In this document: in pieces, positions 36,894 through 55,300 of the stretch
Layout of the letters: every line of letters starts with the position of its first letter
How positions within the stretch are numbered: position 1 is the first letter of the stretch
Assembly: GCF_008831285.2 (NCBI RefSeq)
Contig: NC_045138.2
Span: 34,753,934-34,817,933, forward strand
Direction of reading: 5' to 3'
Source: Nymphaea colorata
Lineage: Eukaryota > Streptophyta > Magnoliopsida > Nymphaeales > Nymphaeaceae
DNA: 64,000 nt
Program-made: the position numbers and the translations under genes
Notes under the pieces: model-generated
What the model was told of the DNA's origin: nothing
Database searches by the model: none
The model's input: the letters and a program-made list of their open reading frames with translations, nothing else

Positions 36894-39800
36894 GTTTTGC
36901 AGGTAACAAAAAAAAAAAAAAAACTGCTTTGAACTATACTGTACTAATGAGGTGTGACGGTAGACTCCGTCTGTTTTACAAGGCACTAGTTTCTTAGAAG
37001 TGGCCTTCACACTCTCTCTCTGCTCGTTTTTTTTGGCCCCTGTGTTCCGTCGGCCCATTTTCAGCACGCATTTCCGGCAGCACCCATTTCCCTCAAGGCA
37101 AGCAATTATATCCCTCCCACTCTCCACTCTTCACACAGTTTTAACTAATCAACTGGGTGGTTAAGAGCTGAAAATGTCTTCCATTCTCTTGACAACGAGG
37201 AAGGAGCTTTCTTGTTTCTTTCCATTTTATTGATGCCTGGATCTCAGATGTTAATCATGTACATTCAATTAACTAATACTTGGGGTTCTCCATAACTATA
37301 ATATACCATTTTTTATAAAGATTGACGCTTGAGAAGAAACCATATTTTTTATGCTGCCACAAAAATGGGGAGTGAGAGAAAAAGAGTGAAAGGGAAGACT
37401 GAATCACTAGTTTAATGGACTTATAATATAAGCACTTTATTAGCTGGTAGATGTTTCTTTTAGAGAAAAAGGAAAATCTCTCAGCTTTAAATGGCGTTAA
37501 AATTTTGAAGCTTATTTTGATTTTTTAGGATAAGAAACTTGATTTTTCCCAAAATTCACCAAAAGTCCGTTCTTATACAAGAGATCATCTACATCATATA
37601 TGTTTAGATTTAAGAATGTATGGAGTTGAAATCTGATGGATGCTAAATGTTGGCTGATGATCAAAAGCTAAAAATATGTCAGTCAAAAACAATCACAACA
37701 GGAATGTCGGTGACTGTTTAGGATGCAGCAACAGTTTATTGTGTTTTGTTTTTAGCAACAGTTTTTGGCATTTTTTTTCTTGAACTACTGTAGTCAAATT
37801 TTCTTGAACTAATCATTTTTTTCACATGCCCAAACACGTCTCGATTGTTGGCATTGATCAACTTGATCGAGGAGAATGGAAGATGGCTACAGCAGGGGAA
37901 TTCAGCTTGCTGCAAACAGGCAGCATGCCCCCAAAAATTAGGGAAAATGAAAGGCCCTCCAATAAATTCTGTGACCAACTTGAGAGATTTTGATAGCTAT
38001 TATTATAACTATTAAAGATCTAGTTATCCTCTCAAATCATTTTGCCAATTTCCTGTGATATGATCTCGAACTAGAGTTCCATGTACATGATAACCGTTGA
38101 TAGTGTTACCTCAAATTCAAACACCGTGTGGTTTTCGATAGTTCATGTACTTATGATGTACTTTATTCTGATGTTTTCACTTGTTGGTCACGTTTAAACC
38201 CAGATTACAAGTGTTTAACAGCATCACCAGAATCCATTTCCAAAAGTTTAACGACAGCTGATGGCATCACTTCTTCGATTTGAAATCTGACAAGTCGCAA
38301 CTGCAGCGGAGTCGAAATTTTTTTTGGCTGAGGAGCACTCAAGTCACCAGCCCAAGCCTGCCGTGGGCATCCCATGTAACTTTTAAATCATCATAATGTA
38401 ATTTTAAATCATTTTTAAGAAAATTTTGATCGGCTGCTTTTGGCCACTATTGACACTAGCCCCCATATCTCTACCACTGAGTCCCAATTGCAGAATTAGA
38501 TATGTAGTAAATTAATTAATATTTTGATCCATTTGCCCTGGGAATGAGAATAGTAGCAGAATTTCAAGTTACCAATGAGAATAGCACCATAACTTTGTGA
38601 GCAGATTACTTCAACAATGTGGAATGATTATGTTTCAAGTAAGATATTCATTGTGTAACATTCTCATTATATTATATGTCATTGTTTTAATTATACTTGA
38701 TTATTTTAATACTTTATGGTGATAACCTAATTATTTATTTGTCTTTTTAATTTTTGAAATGCAGGAACCAGACGGTGATGCCTCTTCTCAAGTCTTACAT
38801 GGCTTCGATGGGAAGAATAGTGTGTAGAACAGAAGTTGACTCTATAAGAACCATATTTTTATGTCAATGTACTCCAACATATGGCTTTGAAGAGTTGAAC
38901 ATTTTAGACTATTTGTATTTTGTAGTTTTACTTGATACTAGTGATTGTATAAATGTTTGAACATTTTAGAGTAATGATGTTTTTGTTATATATATATCTG
39001 TATTGAAAGAGTGGATTTTTATAAATCGTGTTATCGAATGTATTGATTATAACATGTCATGAATTTTATATTTGTTTTGATAGAACCTGTTAAAAAAAAA
39101 AAGATATTCTTACTATCATATAACAGACACAACAAATATAATAGTCAAAACTGATTAGAGAAGATACAAATATCAGATAGAACAGACAGTTCAAACAAAA
39201 CATAAAAACAAACACCAAACATGACAAACAGAACAGATAGATCGAACATGACAGAAACAAATATATACGAAACAAATGCAAGACAAGAAGAACATTGTGT
39301 TATGTTCCTAAAGTAATCAAATGGTGGACAAGTAACATCATTGTCCATGAGGACATGACAGTAGTGTAATGGACAAGTTGTCATGTCTGTCATGTCCTAA
39401 TGGACAACAATCAAGCGACCTCTAATTGTAAAAACAATGCAAAGAAAGAATAAGACTTCCACTAAAATTGATTTTGATTACAAATAAACTCTAACACCAG
39501 TCTAACATCGGATCTATAGATATAGATCCAATAAAAGAAAATAATAAATAAAACCAAGTCCATAACTAGATTTCTCCTACTTGTGCTCTCGTCAAACCAC
39601 TCGACTCCATAGATTTGCCCGTAGGAAGAAGATATTAGGTTGTGGTTATCTAGTTCAGATTTGTGTTTGTATAGTTTAAGTTTTGAATTATGTTGGGGAT
39701 GAATTTGGGTATGAATATGGATTCAATTCACGATTGCAGGTTGCACGTTTGGGTTTGGGTTTGGGAAAAAACAACAGGTTCGCATTTGGTTTAAAAGGAG

Positions 39801-40123
39801 ATCTGCAATAAGTTTAGGGCCTGGTTTCGGTCACCAATTCTTGAGATTGAAACACTGGCTCAAAATGGGCCATATTGGGCCCAAGAAGTGGTTCAATGTG
39901 GTTCTTAGGCCCACTCAGATCCCAAACTAATCGATTCGGCTCAAATCCCATATCACGTGAGGTGGAAAAGGCTGAAGCAGGCAGGACAGGGACACACTTG
40001 ATGCAGTGGGCAAGAGCACTACTCCTCTAAATCACGATCAACACTTAAACTAAACTAAGAATAGTCGAAAGATATACAAAAATCTGAATGAAAATAACTG
40101 TAAAAGGAAAATGAAAAGAAAAG

Positions 40124-40237
40124 ATTAGGGTTTTTATAAAAATTGATTTTCATTATAACAAGTCCCAACACACATTATATATTAGGGTTTTTATAAAAAT
40201 TGATTTTCATTGTAACAAGTCTCAACACACATTATAT
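40124..40237. repeat. 57-bp tandem duplication
   Basis: Two adjacent copies starting attagggtttttataaaaat, differing at two or three bases. Confidence 0.85.
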
Positions 40238-40296
40238 AGACAAAAAGTGGATCCACAATCTGGATCCAAATAAAAGAAAAAAAAGAAGAACATGCA

Positions 40297-40335
<39 letters not shown>

Positions 40336-40511
40336 ATCACCCCAAATTTTTTCAAAAAGAATGTCATTTTTTATTAAAAACACAAAACCTAATTTTTGGA
40401 TTTAAATTGGTCCAAAGCCACAATCCAAATTCAAATTAGATCCAAAAACACAAGTTCAAATCCAAATCAAGCATTTGAGACTCATTTGCCCTTTCTTTTA
40501 ACAAAAAAGCA

Positions 40512-40990
40512 TCATTTTAGAGAGTGATTTTGGTCATTTATGTAAACAAGACCCATTTGTCCATCCTTTTTTATAAAGAACTTCCTTTTAGAGGGTGATT
40601 TTGGTCTTTTTGGTAAACAAGACCCATTTGCCCCTCCTTTTTTATAAAGAACTTCCTTTTAGAGAGTAATTTTGGTCTTTTTGGTAAACAATACCCATTT
40701 GCCCCTCCTTTTTGACAAAGAATCTCATTTTAGAGGGCAATTTTAGTCTTTTTGGGTGGACAAGACCAATTTGCCCTTTTTTTTGACAAAAAGTCTTTTT
40801 TTAGAGGGTGATTTTAGTCTTTTTGAGTGGACAAGACCAATTTGTCCTTTCTTTTGACAAAAAATCTCCTTTTAGAGGGTGTTTTTAAACTTTTTGGGTG
40901 AATATGACTCATTTGCCATTCCTTTTGACAAAAAGGCTCCTTTTAGAGGGTGATTTTAGTCTTTTTATGTTCAAAAATTCAAATTTAGGG
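40512..40990. repeat. About seven copies of a 71-bp minisatellite
   Basis: Units begin ttttagagggtgattttagt, continue with ctttttgggtggacaagacc and end catttgcccctcctttt plus gacaaagaatctcc-type sequence. Starts fall near 40514, 40586, 40657, 40727, 40798, 40870 and 40944. Copies differ by substitutions and small indels. Confidence 0.88.
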
Positions 40991-41004
40991 TTTTGACTCC
41001 AAAA

Positions 41005-41100
41005 TCCTCTATAAATACCCCCCACTTCCCCCCTTTTGGTCAAGATTAGCCCTTGAGAGAAACTCTAGTGTATTCTCACTTGAAGACTTAGAGTTTCTCT
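41005..41100 (+). promoter_or_regulatory. TATA-box-like promoter, possibly of an LTR
   Basis: ctctataaatacccccc at about 41009-41025 is a strong plant TATA box, followed 40-70 bases later by agcccttgagagaaactct and CT-rich sequence. No gene follows that I can recognise. Together with the tandem repeats just upstream it resembles the U3/R part of an LTR retrotransposon, but I found no matching second LTR. Confidence 0.35.
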
Positions 41101-41285
41101 TGAGCTATCTTTCTCTCCCTCTTCCTCTTTTCACTCCTCTCCAACTTGGAGCAAGCCACAACCTTCTTGGAGGCATCATCTTGGAGCTTCACTCAAGGGG
41201 ATCTTCAATGTAGGGTGTTCATTTTTCCAAAAGCTATTCTCACTAGAGGTATATAATCAATATCTCATCTCTTTCTTTTTTTATT

Positions 41286-41590
41286 TTCCTCTCTTCTTCA
41301 TCTCTCCATGGCCGAAGGAGATAGCACTCAACATCTTTTTAGATACAAGAGGCTATGCTCAAGTGCACCGAGAGCATGAAAAGATGAGATAATCTTTCAT
41401 TTCATGATTGAATCATGTTTTTTCTTTTATTGAATGTAACATTGTCTTTCTTTCTTCATTTTCTTCTCATCTTTATCTCCCCATGGCCAAAGGAGATAGC
41501 ACCCAATCTCTTCTTAGATACAAGAGGCTATGCTCAAGTGAACCGGGAGCATGAAAAGATGAGATGATCCTTTATTTCATAGTTATATTA
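41286..41590. repeat. Two diverged direct repeats about 175 bp apart
   Basis: The phrase catggccgaaggagatagca with agatacaagaggctatgctc and gagcatgaaaagatgagat occurs at about 41307-41391 and again at about 41482-41567. Probably part of the same repeat-derived region as the TATA box. Confidence 0.75.
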
Positions 41591-42699
41591 TGCCTTTCTT
41601 CCTAGTTGAATCTTTCTCTTCCTATCATCCTCTCTCTCTCTCTCCTTCCTTCCTTGAATATTGTCCATGTATCACCCATGCATAGTTGTTTGGTTTTTCG
41701 TCTATATGTGAATGTATGGTGAGAATGAGAGTGTGGTTTAGGGATTCTTTATTTTCATATTGATTTTTGAGGTTGAGACTTGTCCAACCCGAGAAAACCC
41801 TCACGAATATGTATATGTTAATATGCATTTGCATGACATTTCGCATTAGTTTTCTTTTAATCATCCCATTAGGAATCCTAATGAGCATATTATTGTATGA
41901 TTTGTTTTCTTTTGTACCCAACGGTGGAAGAAATATATCTCTTGTGGCAAACCAAATCATAACATTCTATGTTTTTATATAAATCATATTTTCCAAAACA
42001 TTTTCAAAAGAAATCTCTCTAATGCGGCTTTGGAGACTTAGCTTAGGCTCTTGCATGAGTCCAAGTTCCCTTCCGGCCTATATCAAAATTTGAAGTCGGA
42101 TATTTTCAAATTATTCCTTGATTTTCATATTCATGAAAACGTATGCGTATATACATGTTATATACGTATGCATGCACATGAATATCTTTCTTTGTTGTTT
42201 CTCTTTCTATGATTTAACATACTTTTATAAACTCTCGTATACGTATATATATATATATATATATTCCATTTTAAAATCTCTCTTTCTCTTTCTAAAATGA
42301 TCTTCTCTTCTTTACTTGATATAAACATTATTTTCATAAGCTTTAATATATGTATACAAATACATATCTTTCTTTTTCAAAACATGTGATTTTATTATTT
42401 TCAAGATGTTTTTCTTTATCTATAACTATCTTTGGATGTAGTCATTCATCTTTTTCATTTTTCCAATATCTTACCATTTAATATTTTAATTTTTTATTTA
42501 CCGACTTCATTAAGACCACAACTTAAGTAATGACCCAATATTGAATTCATGCTTGATGGTCAACAATCCCAATCTATTTTCAAAAACTTTTCTTTCTTAT
42601 ATGTGATAACTATAAAAACAAAAATCTAGATGTATGTTATGATAGGAATGCCTTAAAAAAAAATCGATACTCTTTTAGAAATATGGTGAAAAAAGTGGA

Positions 42700-43080
42700 C
42701 TAATTTTGTAATTTTCAAAATTTTTGTATAAATACCCCTTTGAACCAAGTTTTTCTCATTTTTTCTGTTTCATTTTCTCTCATCTCAAGAGCTTCACTCT
42801 CCTAAGGTTCGATCACCGCGCCTTCTTTCAATTTTTTTCGGTTTCTTTCTCATTTGTATATAAGGGACTTCTTGTCTCCAAATTTTGTTATATATTCCCC
42901 ATTTTATCAGCTCTCCTCTCAAGAGCTTCTCTCTCTTAAGGTTCGATCACCGCCCCTTGGAGACCTCTACTCGATTTCCTCCACCGCCACCATGAGGAAG
43001 ACGTCCTTCTCTGCCTCTACCATGCAGAAGACGGCCAAAACAACAGCTGACTTGGAGCAAGCAGTCTGAAGCGCTTTTCC
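42700..43080 (+). repeat. TATA-bearing repeat with internal duplication
   Basis: tgtataaataccccttt at about 42725 precedes two copies of ctcaagagcttc-ctaaggttcgatcaccgc (near 42784 and 42914). A 27-codon frame follows from the ATG at 42991 but matches nothing. Looks like a second LTR- or promoter-type fragment. Confidence 0.35.
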
Positions 43081-45714
43081 CCAGATTGGGGTTTTTGTTC
43101 GCTGCGAGGACGATGAGAGGAAAGGCGAGCATCAATGCCTACTAAAGCCTCCCAACGAAAGAAGGCAAGGAAGACAACCGACTGATCACCAGAGCCTGTC
43201 ACACACTGTGTTTGGTCTGGGTCATTGCCGAAAAAGAAGACAGTGGTGTAATCTCCGACTGCCGTTCTCAGAGGACCTGACTACCTTGGGGTCTCTGTCG
43301 TTGTCTACCCTTTTTTCCTGGACTGCAATTCTGCTACCATCACAAAGGAGACGACCTGGTTCCAGTCAGGCAAGCATCTGCTACTAGTCAGCAGAAGAGA
43401 CGAAAGCAGAGGGTTCGTGTGTTTAAAAGAATCGTTTGTTTCTCTGGTTGCGACAGACGAAAGGTACTTGGTTCTCTCTTTCCCTTCATATGTTTTATGT
43501 TGAGCAGGGCCGGCTCTGCTTCTGTTGCATGAGGCACTGAACTGCCGTTGTTTCCTTAAGGCTCAAGGATACTAAGATTTAGTTATTAAGCATAGTTGGA
43601 TGATAAAACTTTTTTTGTTGAGTTTGTACGTGGACAACGTGTTGTGCATACAGTGTTTCTAGATAAAAGTTGAACAGGACCACGTGAATTCAGTTTCAAT
43701 GAAGTTGATGATGAAAGAAAAGAATGATTTTGATCAGAAATTCGTCCCTCAAGAATACAATGAATCGACATGTGTTTCTGTTGTTGCAGTAAAGGTGTTC
43801 CTCCGCAATATGAAATCAGCGTCACTCAAGAAGACGAAACGGAAGAAGAAGAAGAGAGAGAGAGAGAGAGTTCCCTTCTTTCTTCCGTTCCTTCTTGACG
43901 TGGGGCCTTTCTTTCGTTTCTTCTTCAACAAGACATGGGTCCTCACGAAGGGGTATTGTGGGCATGCTGCTTTTCCTTTCATTTTCATTATGTTCTATTT
44001 GGAAGGGATTTGATTTACACTACACAATCTATCCATTTTCTTTCTATTCATTTCCCTCTCTTTCAATCCAAACATACTTTCCATCTTTCCTTCCATTTTC
44101 CTCCTTCCTAATTAGCCAACCAAACACAAGAGATCCATTCATTTCCCTCCTTTTCCTTCCAAACAAGGCGAACTGCGAACGGCCCCCTTGCAGAAGGCTC
44201 AAGGCTACTATCCAACACTCACGGCAGCCGGGTCCTTGCCCTCCTCCTTTCCAATCTGGCACAACTCCATTCGACACCGTGTTTAGACCGCCGTCCGGTA
44301 GAGGTGTGAGCAGAGGCATCTGCCATCGTGGGCAGGCCAAAGCCATCCTTGCCGGCATCCACTGCCGTGGTAGCTTCTTCCTGAAAGAGAGGAGCGGACG
44401 TTCACAGAAAGCTGCTTCGTTCTCGCCCTCCTCCTTTCCAACCAGGCACAGCTCCATCTGAAGCCTTTTTGCACTTCAAGGCTCAAACAGACATTGGCCA
44501 TCCTTGCCCAAGCCCTTCGGCAAGCCTCATCTTTGCCATCATCCTCGAACCAAACCCCCACGTAAATGTGCCAGAGTTCATGGCCCATGTTTGGTCCGGG
44601 TATGAATATTAACCATGCCTGCTGCACTTGGATCCAACAAAATTCATTGAGATCTGGACCGTGGTTTCATGGTTTGGATCCATATACCTTGACGGTGAAG
44701 AATGAGTAATCCATTGAGGTGTGGACCTTCACTCGGATCTATCCACCTTGAAGTGATGCCTTCACGCGGATCATTGAGCCATAGAGGTATATTTGAATTA
44801 GAAGTAAATGCAACTAGCAGTTACCAACCAAGCAAGAGGTTGAAACTATAATCTGGCATGAAAGCCCCACATTGACACGAGCGCGGGTCTGTGAAGACAC
44901 AAATTGCTCTTAGATTTAACGTCTTATGGTTGGGGTAGAAGATGTTTAAGTGATATAATTTACTGAATTTTAAAAATTTAAGTAAGCTATAATCTTTGTT
45001 GATATGGATTTGGTGTTAAGTAAGCTATTGCATCCTTAACTGACGGCCTTTAGCCTTAGCAAATAGCAACGTTACCAGCCTATATATATTTATCGTGAGG
45101 CTGAAACTATAATCTTTGTTGATTTCTTAAGTTTGGTCACATGAATGGAGAAAATGTGTTGCGTTGAAGTATCGTCTTCTCCTAGTATGGCTTAAAAAAA
45201 AAAGAAAAAAAAAAACCATTTTTACGGGTGTTTATGAAGCAATTTTTAAATTTAAGCTGGCGGATGCAAAACTTTGAAACGCGAAGCTGCTTTTGTTATA
45301 ATGGTATTCACAAGATGGAAGGACATCTTATACCTCCCGAAATTGATGGTGGGCTACCAAGGCACTTGCAAATAGAGGGACGGGGCGGCTATATAACACA
45401 TAAAACCTTACCTTCAAATGTGATGCGTTAAAGTATCATCTTCTGATAGTGCGACTAAAAAGATAAACCATTTTAGTGGGTGTTTGTGAAGCAGTTTGTT
45501 AATTTAAGCAGATGCAAAATTTTGAAAGGGAAGGCCGTTACATACTGGATATGCACATATGACATTATTAGCTATTTTTAGCCCTTATTAACAGCTAATG
45601 AACACAGGGTTTTGCCTTCCACAATCAAAAGAAAAAAGAAGCAATATGGGTTACATACATAGAGAGGAAACTAAAACCTGATGACGACAAGTAACAACAC
45701 GCAGGAAAGAGCCA

Positions 45715-50116
<4,402 letters not shown>

Positions 50117-50521
50117 CTCCTGCTGGACCTTGTGGACCATGCAGCAACCGATGGTATTCTCAAGCACCCCGAGGATCAATATCTTTATAGGCACAGCCGC
50201 ACAAGAGAGTCTGTGGGCGGGCGGCCTTTGAGTTGGTGCTCTCTCTCACTTTCCTTGTCGGGAGTTGGGTGGGGGATCGCACCAGAAGAAAAGCCAAACT
50301 GCACTTGTGCCTTTCATTGGGGTGGAATCTTTCCAGAGAATCTCAATTTCTTTATTCTTTTCTCTTAGACGATTGATTTCCATGCCAGTTGGCACCAAAT
50401 AATTAGAAAGTGGAGCACATATTACCAGACCATGGTTGTCCAGATAATTAAGTAAAAATCTAATTTGCTCGTTTTTTTTTTGTACACTTCATTTCCACGC
50501 TGACTGTTTCAACATCCAAAG

Positions 50522-51468
50522 GATACTTGGGAACGAGCATCTTCAGCAGCGGCATCTCCTGTTTCGTTGTTTAATTTTAGAAGCCAAAGGCGAACTTAAT
50601 TTGTTATTAATTAATGCATGAAATTCTCCAGATCTTAAAACTTTAAATAAACAAAGTAAGAAAGGCCTCGGTCATGACTCTCTCTATCTCTAACTCACTA
50701 TCTCTCAACTAATTATAGGACGCACTTGAGCTCAGTCTCACTCTTGGAGGTGCAACTAGTCCGACCTTTTCCTTGGGCAATGAAGGACGACCCAAAACCT
50801 TTTCTAGGTTCGGCTTGATAACCAAATTTAAGTCCAGTTTAGCTGCAGTGGTGGGTTAGGTTTGACAACAAAAATTCCGATCCAGCTTAGTTCCGTTGTT
50901 GGCTGCAGCTAAAGACACGTGTCCGGGAAGACAACTGGTACAAGTAATGAACTGTGATTGAGGGTGGTTGGGGTTCGTGCACGGGAATTAGGTGGTCAAT
51001 TTCGAACCGATATACATCGAAATGGGATTTGGGAAGGAAATCAATGAAGCCTTAATTTGGCATTTGTGTGCAAAATTGCATTGCGCCATGCTCACACGGA
51101 AGAAGTGGAGACAAGACACGACAGCATATAATTTTTTGCAGAAGGAAAGGTGGGCCGGGCGCATCGAATTAGATCACCAGAAGGCAGATGGAACAAGTGC
51201 TTAAGCTTACGTCCATGATGAGAAAGGAATAAGTGCTTCTCCACCTTACGTCTATAGTGAGAAAACACCAGAACCGCGCTGGTTAATTTGGGTTAGGACA
51301 GGGTCCAGAAATGACAGGTGAATAAAAGGAGGACCTTTGTACAAAATGAATCACATTGCTATATGGCACCCGCACCGTACACTCTTCGGCATAACCTACA
51401 GTGCGGAGCATATCGACCAACAAAAAAACTCCGAACATTACGTCAGGCGGCCGCAGGACAACTCCCTA
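50522..51468 (-). pseudogene. Duplicated fragment of P450 intron 1 and exon-2 start
   Basis: This block matches 47219-48215 with scattered differences. At its left end are the first 30 or so bases of exon 2 (EMPLLKMLV against VMPLLKTLV in the gene) with the CAG acceptor, then intron sequence. It lies upstream of P450 exon 1, on the same strand, and has no other exon. It is a partial duplication, not a second gene. Confidence 0.85.
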
Positions 51469-52317
51469 CCCCTCCCCTCCCCCTCTGTTTTAGGAAAAAG
51501 ACCTAGCCAACGTCTTTTTTTTTTTTTCCTTTCCCCTTCCTTTTTCTTTAGTTCATGTTTTTGTTCATGGTCTTATTCACGTGAAACACGCCGGACATGT
51601 TTTTGCATCTCCCCAAATATAGATCTTTCACGTTATCAACCCGAGGAACAGGAACAACGCCTACAAGCGCGGCAAACCCACGTTAGGACATTCGCTCATA
51701 ACTAAAAGTGGGAAAAGCGTCAATGCATACGTTGTAGTCCATCAACAGCAATGGATAAAATCAGTAGAATAAATGAAACTATTGATTTTGTTCATTCTTT
51801 TCAATGTTATCTAGGTTCCCATCCATCAACACATCTAAGATCCACCCTGCAAAGCTCAATTACAAGAGTACTTCTCACCACCAACACTGCACCGAACAAA
51901 TAACAAGAAAATAGGAGAACCATAAAGCATCTAAGAATACAAAAAGGGCTTTGGCAGAAACAACTATTTCTGCAAACACTTGAAAGTTACAGGCAACATC
52001 TAGTCTGGAAGCACAACACCCGCAGCCAGTTCGAGCATAAACGCCAACTGGACTTTGGTAAACACCACTCAAAATGTTACCAGCGTAACCAGAGAGCCAT
52101 CGCTACCTCAACTAACACCACCATCACCACCATCCTGCAAGCATCATCAGTAGTCCACAGACAGCTCTTGTCCAGGAGCATATCAACATTACACTCAAAA
52201 AAGCATTTGCTTGATACGGTTTAGGACTGGTCATCGAATCAAACCTGGCAATTATCAACAAGGCTTCTTGGAATAAATGGTGAAAGAACACTAATTGGCT
52301 GAGCATCAGTCCAACAG
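51469..52317. other. Spacer between the P450 fragment and the XPO1 stop
   Basis: Holds a T-rich stretch near 51513-51555 and, from about 51850, what is probably the XPO1 3' untranslated region. No other gene seen. Confidence 0.45.
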
Positions 52318-55300
52318 CTATGAATCCACCATCTCATCTTGGAGCTCACTAGGGGCAATGAGACCTGGAATTGAAAGCATCCGTTGCCGGTCCCTCTCTC
52401 TCTGAGCAGCTGCTTCTTCAGCATAGAGGTCCTTGTTATCCTGAAAGTTGAGTAAATAAAAAATAGAAGGCGACATCACAGGCATTTTTATTTCTCAGCT
52501 CTATTTTTGAATAAAATATATTTTTCCATGCTGCGTATCATTGCAACCACCTGTGTAGTTGAAGAAATAAAGTTGGCTAATGGTCATACCTGAGCAGAAA
52601 ATTCTTTGGATTGAACAAGGAAATCACGAATATGGTTTTTGAAGGTTGGAAGGTCATTCCTCGATTCAAAAAGTCCATCAACAAAGCGCGTTATCTAAGA
52701 AGAAAATAATAACCTTAATTGTTGGCATAACATGCAAATTCAGTATGTTGAAAGACAATTTGAAGCTTCCAAACCTCTACTGTTGTCATGTTTGGGAAAG
52801 ATGTCCCAAGCAGTTTTATGGTGTAGTCACGGACAAAAAATGTATTGTTTGGATAAGTATAAGGAACAGCAGTTACATCCCACAGTGGCTCTGTCAATGA
52901 ACCGGAATCAACCTGCAAGCTCATAATGGTAAATAAGTTGCATCTTACAAGGAATTAAGAAATAGAGATGGAAAAGGGCACACCAGTGAGAACAAATGCT
53001 GCAAAACCAAAACATGCAGCTTGAAACCAGGCTTGTGAAATGTATCAGTCAGGACAGCAAATATCTCTTGCACAATTGTCAGAAAATAGGCTTTGTGAAA
53101 CTGATTGCAGAACTCCGAGGACTGCAGAAAAGTTGGAAAAAGAAAATAATGCGTAGAAAAATGTCATTAAGAATGCCAGGACATGGACGTTTAAATTCAT
53201 GAAAAACCAAACCTGAAAGTTTTTCAGCATTTCCAATAACAGGTTGAGACCAGTCTCAGCAATATTTCTTTCAGTATGCCGAAATGCCCAGTTTATTGAA
53301 TCCATTACAAGCTTCAATTGCTGCAAGCATAAAATTTTATTAGTAAAAAAATGTCAACACCAAATACATGGAGACAAGTACCAGAAAAGAACAGAGAGGA
53401 GATAAGCAAGACCCTAAGATTCTGAAGATTCATGGAAAACATATAAGATGCAAAATGAAGGAAACAGAGAAAATGATCCATTAAGTGCTGGTGTCCCAGG
53501 TCCACACAACATGAGAAAGACCTGCCAGACCAAATCCTTCAGTATCAAATAATCAAAGAGTAAAAGGCTAAAGAAGGCCTAATCAACCCACAGGCCAGAC
53601 ACCCCATCTCAGTATAAGCCCTGTCCCTTCCTCCTTTTGCAAAGTGGAATAAGGGCGCTGTAAGTGAACTTATGGAAGGTCACTCACGACAAAGAATGTA
53701 AAGTGGAGGCAGCACAAGGATTGGAACTGAAGTTGTGAACTTGTCATTTCAGATCCAGATGACTCAGAAAGCAAAAAGCAATCTAAACAGGGAAACTCTT
53801 TAGGAAGCAATGTAAAGCATGTGTAAGTGCTGATAAAAGTTCATGCAAATAAGCAAGAACTTTAGGAAATGAATGCCACAGTACATAGACACGGGAGTCT
53901 ACAAATAGACAATTATTACAGATGGAATGGTATGTAATATGTCACTCAACAAAAATAGTGACATATACAATGTACATCTATGTTGTACAATACTATTTAG
54001 TATTTAACTACCATAAAAACAGTGTTTTGATAAAGGCATAAAGCAGCACAAGCATCCAACAAAAGAAAAGCAAAAGTATAAGCCTCTTTCATCCGCCAAA
54101 GGGCACATCACAAGGGTAAATTCCCTAAATGGAAACACCCACCAAGCTGTCTCCATTATAATTGCAGGTCTGAACTTTCATTTGACCCACAACAAACTGA
54201 ACTTACTAGTTCATTCCAACAGATGGGCAAAAGAAGAAACATATCCAGTGCAAAGAATTGGGCCAAAATAGAAAAGGCCATACATGTGCACACACATGTA
54301 CATATGTCAAAACTGTGAAACACACCTGACTTGATAGGTGAATGAGAGCATTAAAACAATGAGTAGCAATAGCACGTAACAATGAGAAAAACTTCAGCCT
54401 ATGCTCGGGATAATCTTCAAAGTTCTTGGTAATCATCTGCAGAATACAAGGGCAATGTAGATAAGATTTATAAGACAAGCAACAGGAGAAAATGAAAGAT
54501 GGACTTGAGGTTACCTCAAGCGTGCACTCAAAAACAGCTTCAAATATGCGAGGAACATCCTCTGTCATGACACTTTTGTACCTATAACATGGAAAAGTTC
54601 ATGAACAAGGAGATGATGATGGTTCAAACTTCAAAGTAAATGCCTGCAAGTATATGAGACAAACAAAAGTGCTACTGAAGTAAGCAGAAAGTAATCATTG
54701 TGGCCAACAACTTGCTCCATGTTAGAAACTTAGAACTGCTAAAAGAAAGAAATCCAAGACAGTATACACAGGAAATGGGAAATACTTGTTTATTATGGTA
54801 GCAAAAACTGATAGAACTTCTGCTTCTCGAGCATCTGGCAAATTCCTAGCATAATCACCAAGAACAGGGTCCATCATTGGTGGCACAAACTGTTTTCCTA
54901 TCTGAGACTGATCTTCTGCTTTGTCTACAAAAGTTTCAATCAGCTTCAATGTCTCTCTCTTAACTGATCTGTTTTAGTAAACATAGATCGTTGGTTAAAA
55001 CACCACAAAGCAATTTTGAAGAAGAAAATAGAAATTGAAGAAGATTTCTGTTTAAAACTATCCAATTCGTGTCACCTCAGAAGTTTCACATAGGATGTTC
55101 TTGATGCATATGGACCTCCTTCAGCTATGCTGCTTGAGATGAGTTCACTGTACATCCTATTTTGAAGCATAGAAACATTTAATGACAAAAAATTGCAACA
55201 TTTTCCTTTATTGCAACTCTAAGGTGTTTGTCAACCACTTTTCCAGTAGCTGTCAACATTTCAGATCAACAACACCAGAAAACAAAATACTGAAGAAGTA

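Larger units (their letters stand above)
35422..45714. other. Gene-poor region between BLI and the P450
   Basis: The left 100-300 bases are the GC-rich BLI promoter/leader. The rest has two MITE-like elements (35.8-36.2 and 36.67-36.9 kb), a 27-bp tandem repeat at about 36527-36580, a 57-bp tandem repeat at 40124-40237, a minisatellite at 40.5-41.0 kb, LTR-like sequence to about 43.5 kb, and short duplicated phrases at 44.23/44.42 kb and 45.17/45.43 kb. I recognise no gene. 37.1-39.9 kb shows nothing I can name. Confidence 0.5.

Noticed and set aside
38754-38960. Short frame beginning near a CAG at 38765, considered as a transposase tail
   Set aside because: Too short and without any motif that would identify a transposase.
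40512-40990. Regular repeat array considered as CRISPR-like
   Set aside because: The units are contiguous diverged 71-bp tandem copies without unique spacers, in a plant nuclear context.
43895-44461. 188-codon plus-strand frame near 44 kb
   Set aside because: Starts in low-complexity TC-rich DNA and has no recognisable domain. The GC-rich part contains short duplicated phrases instead.
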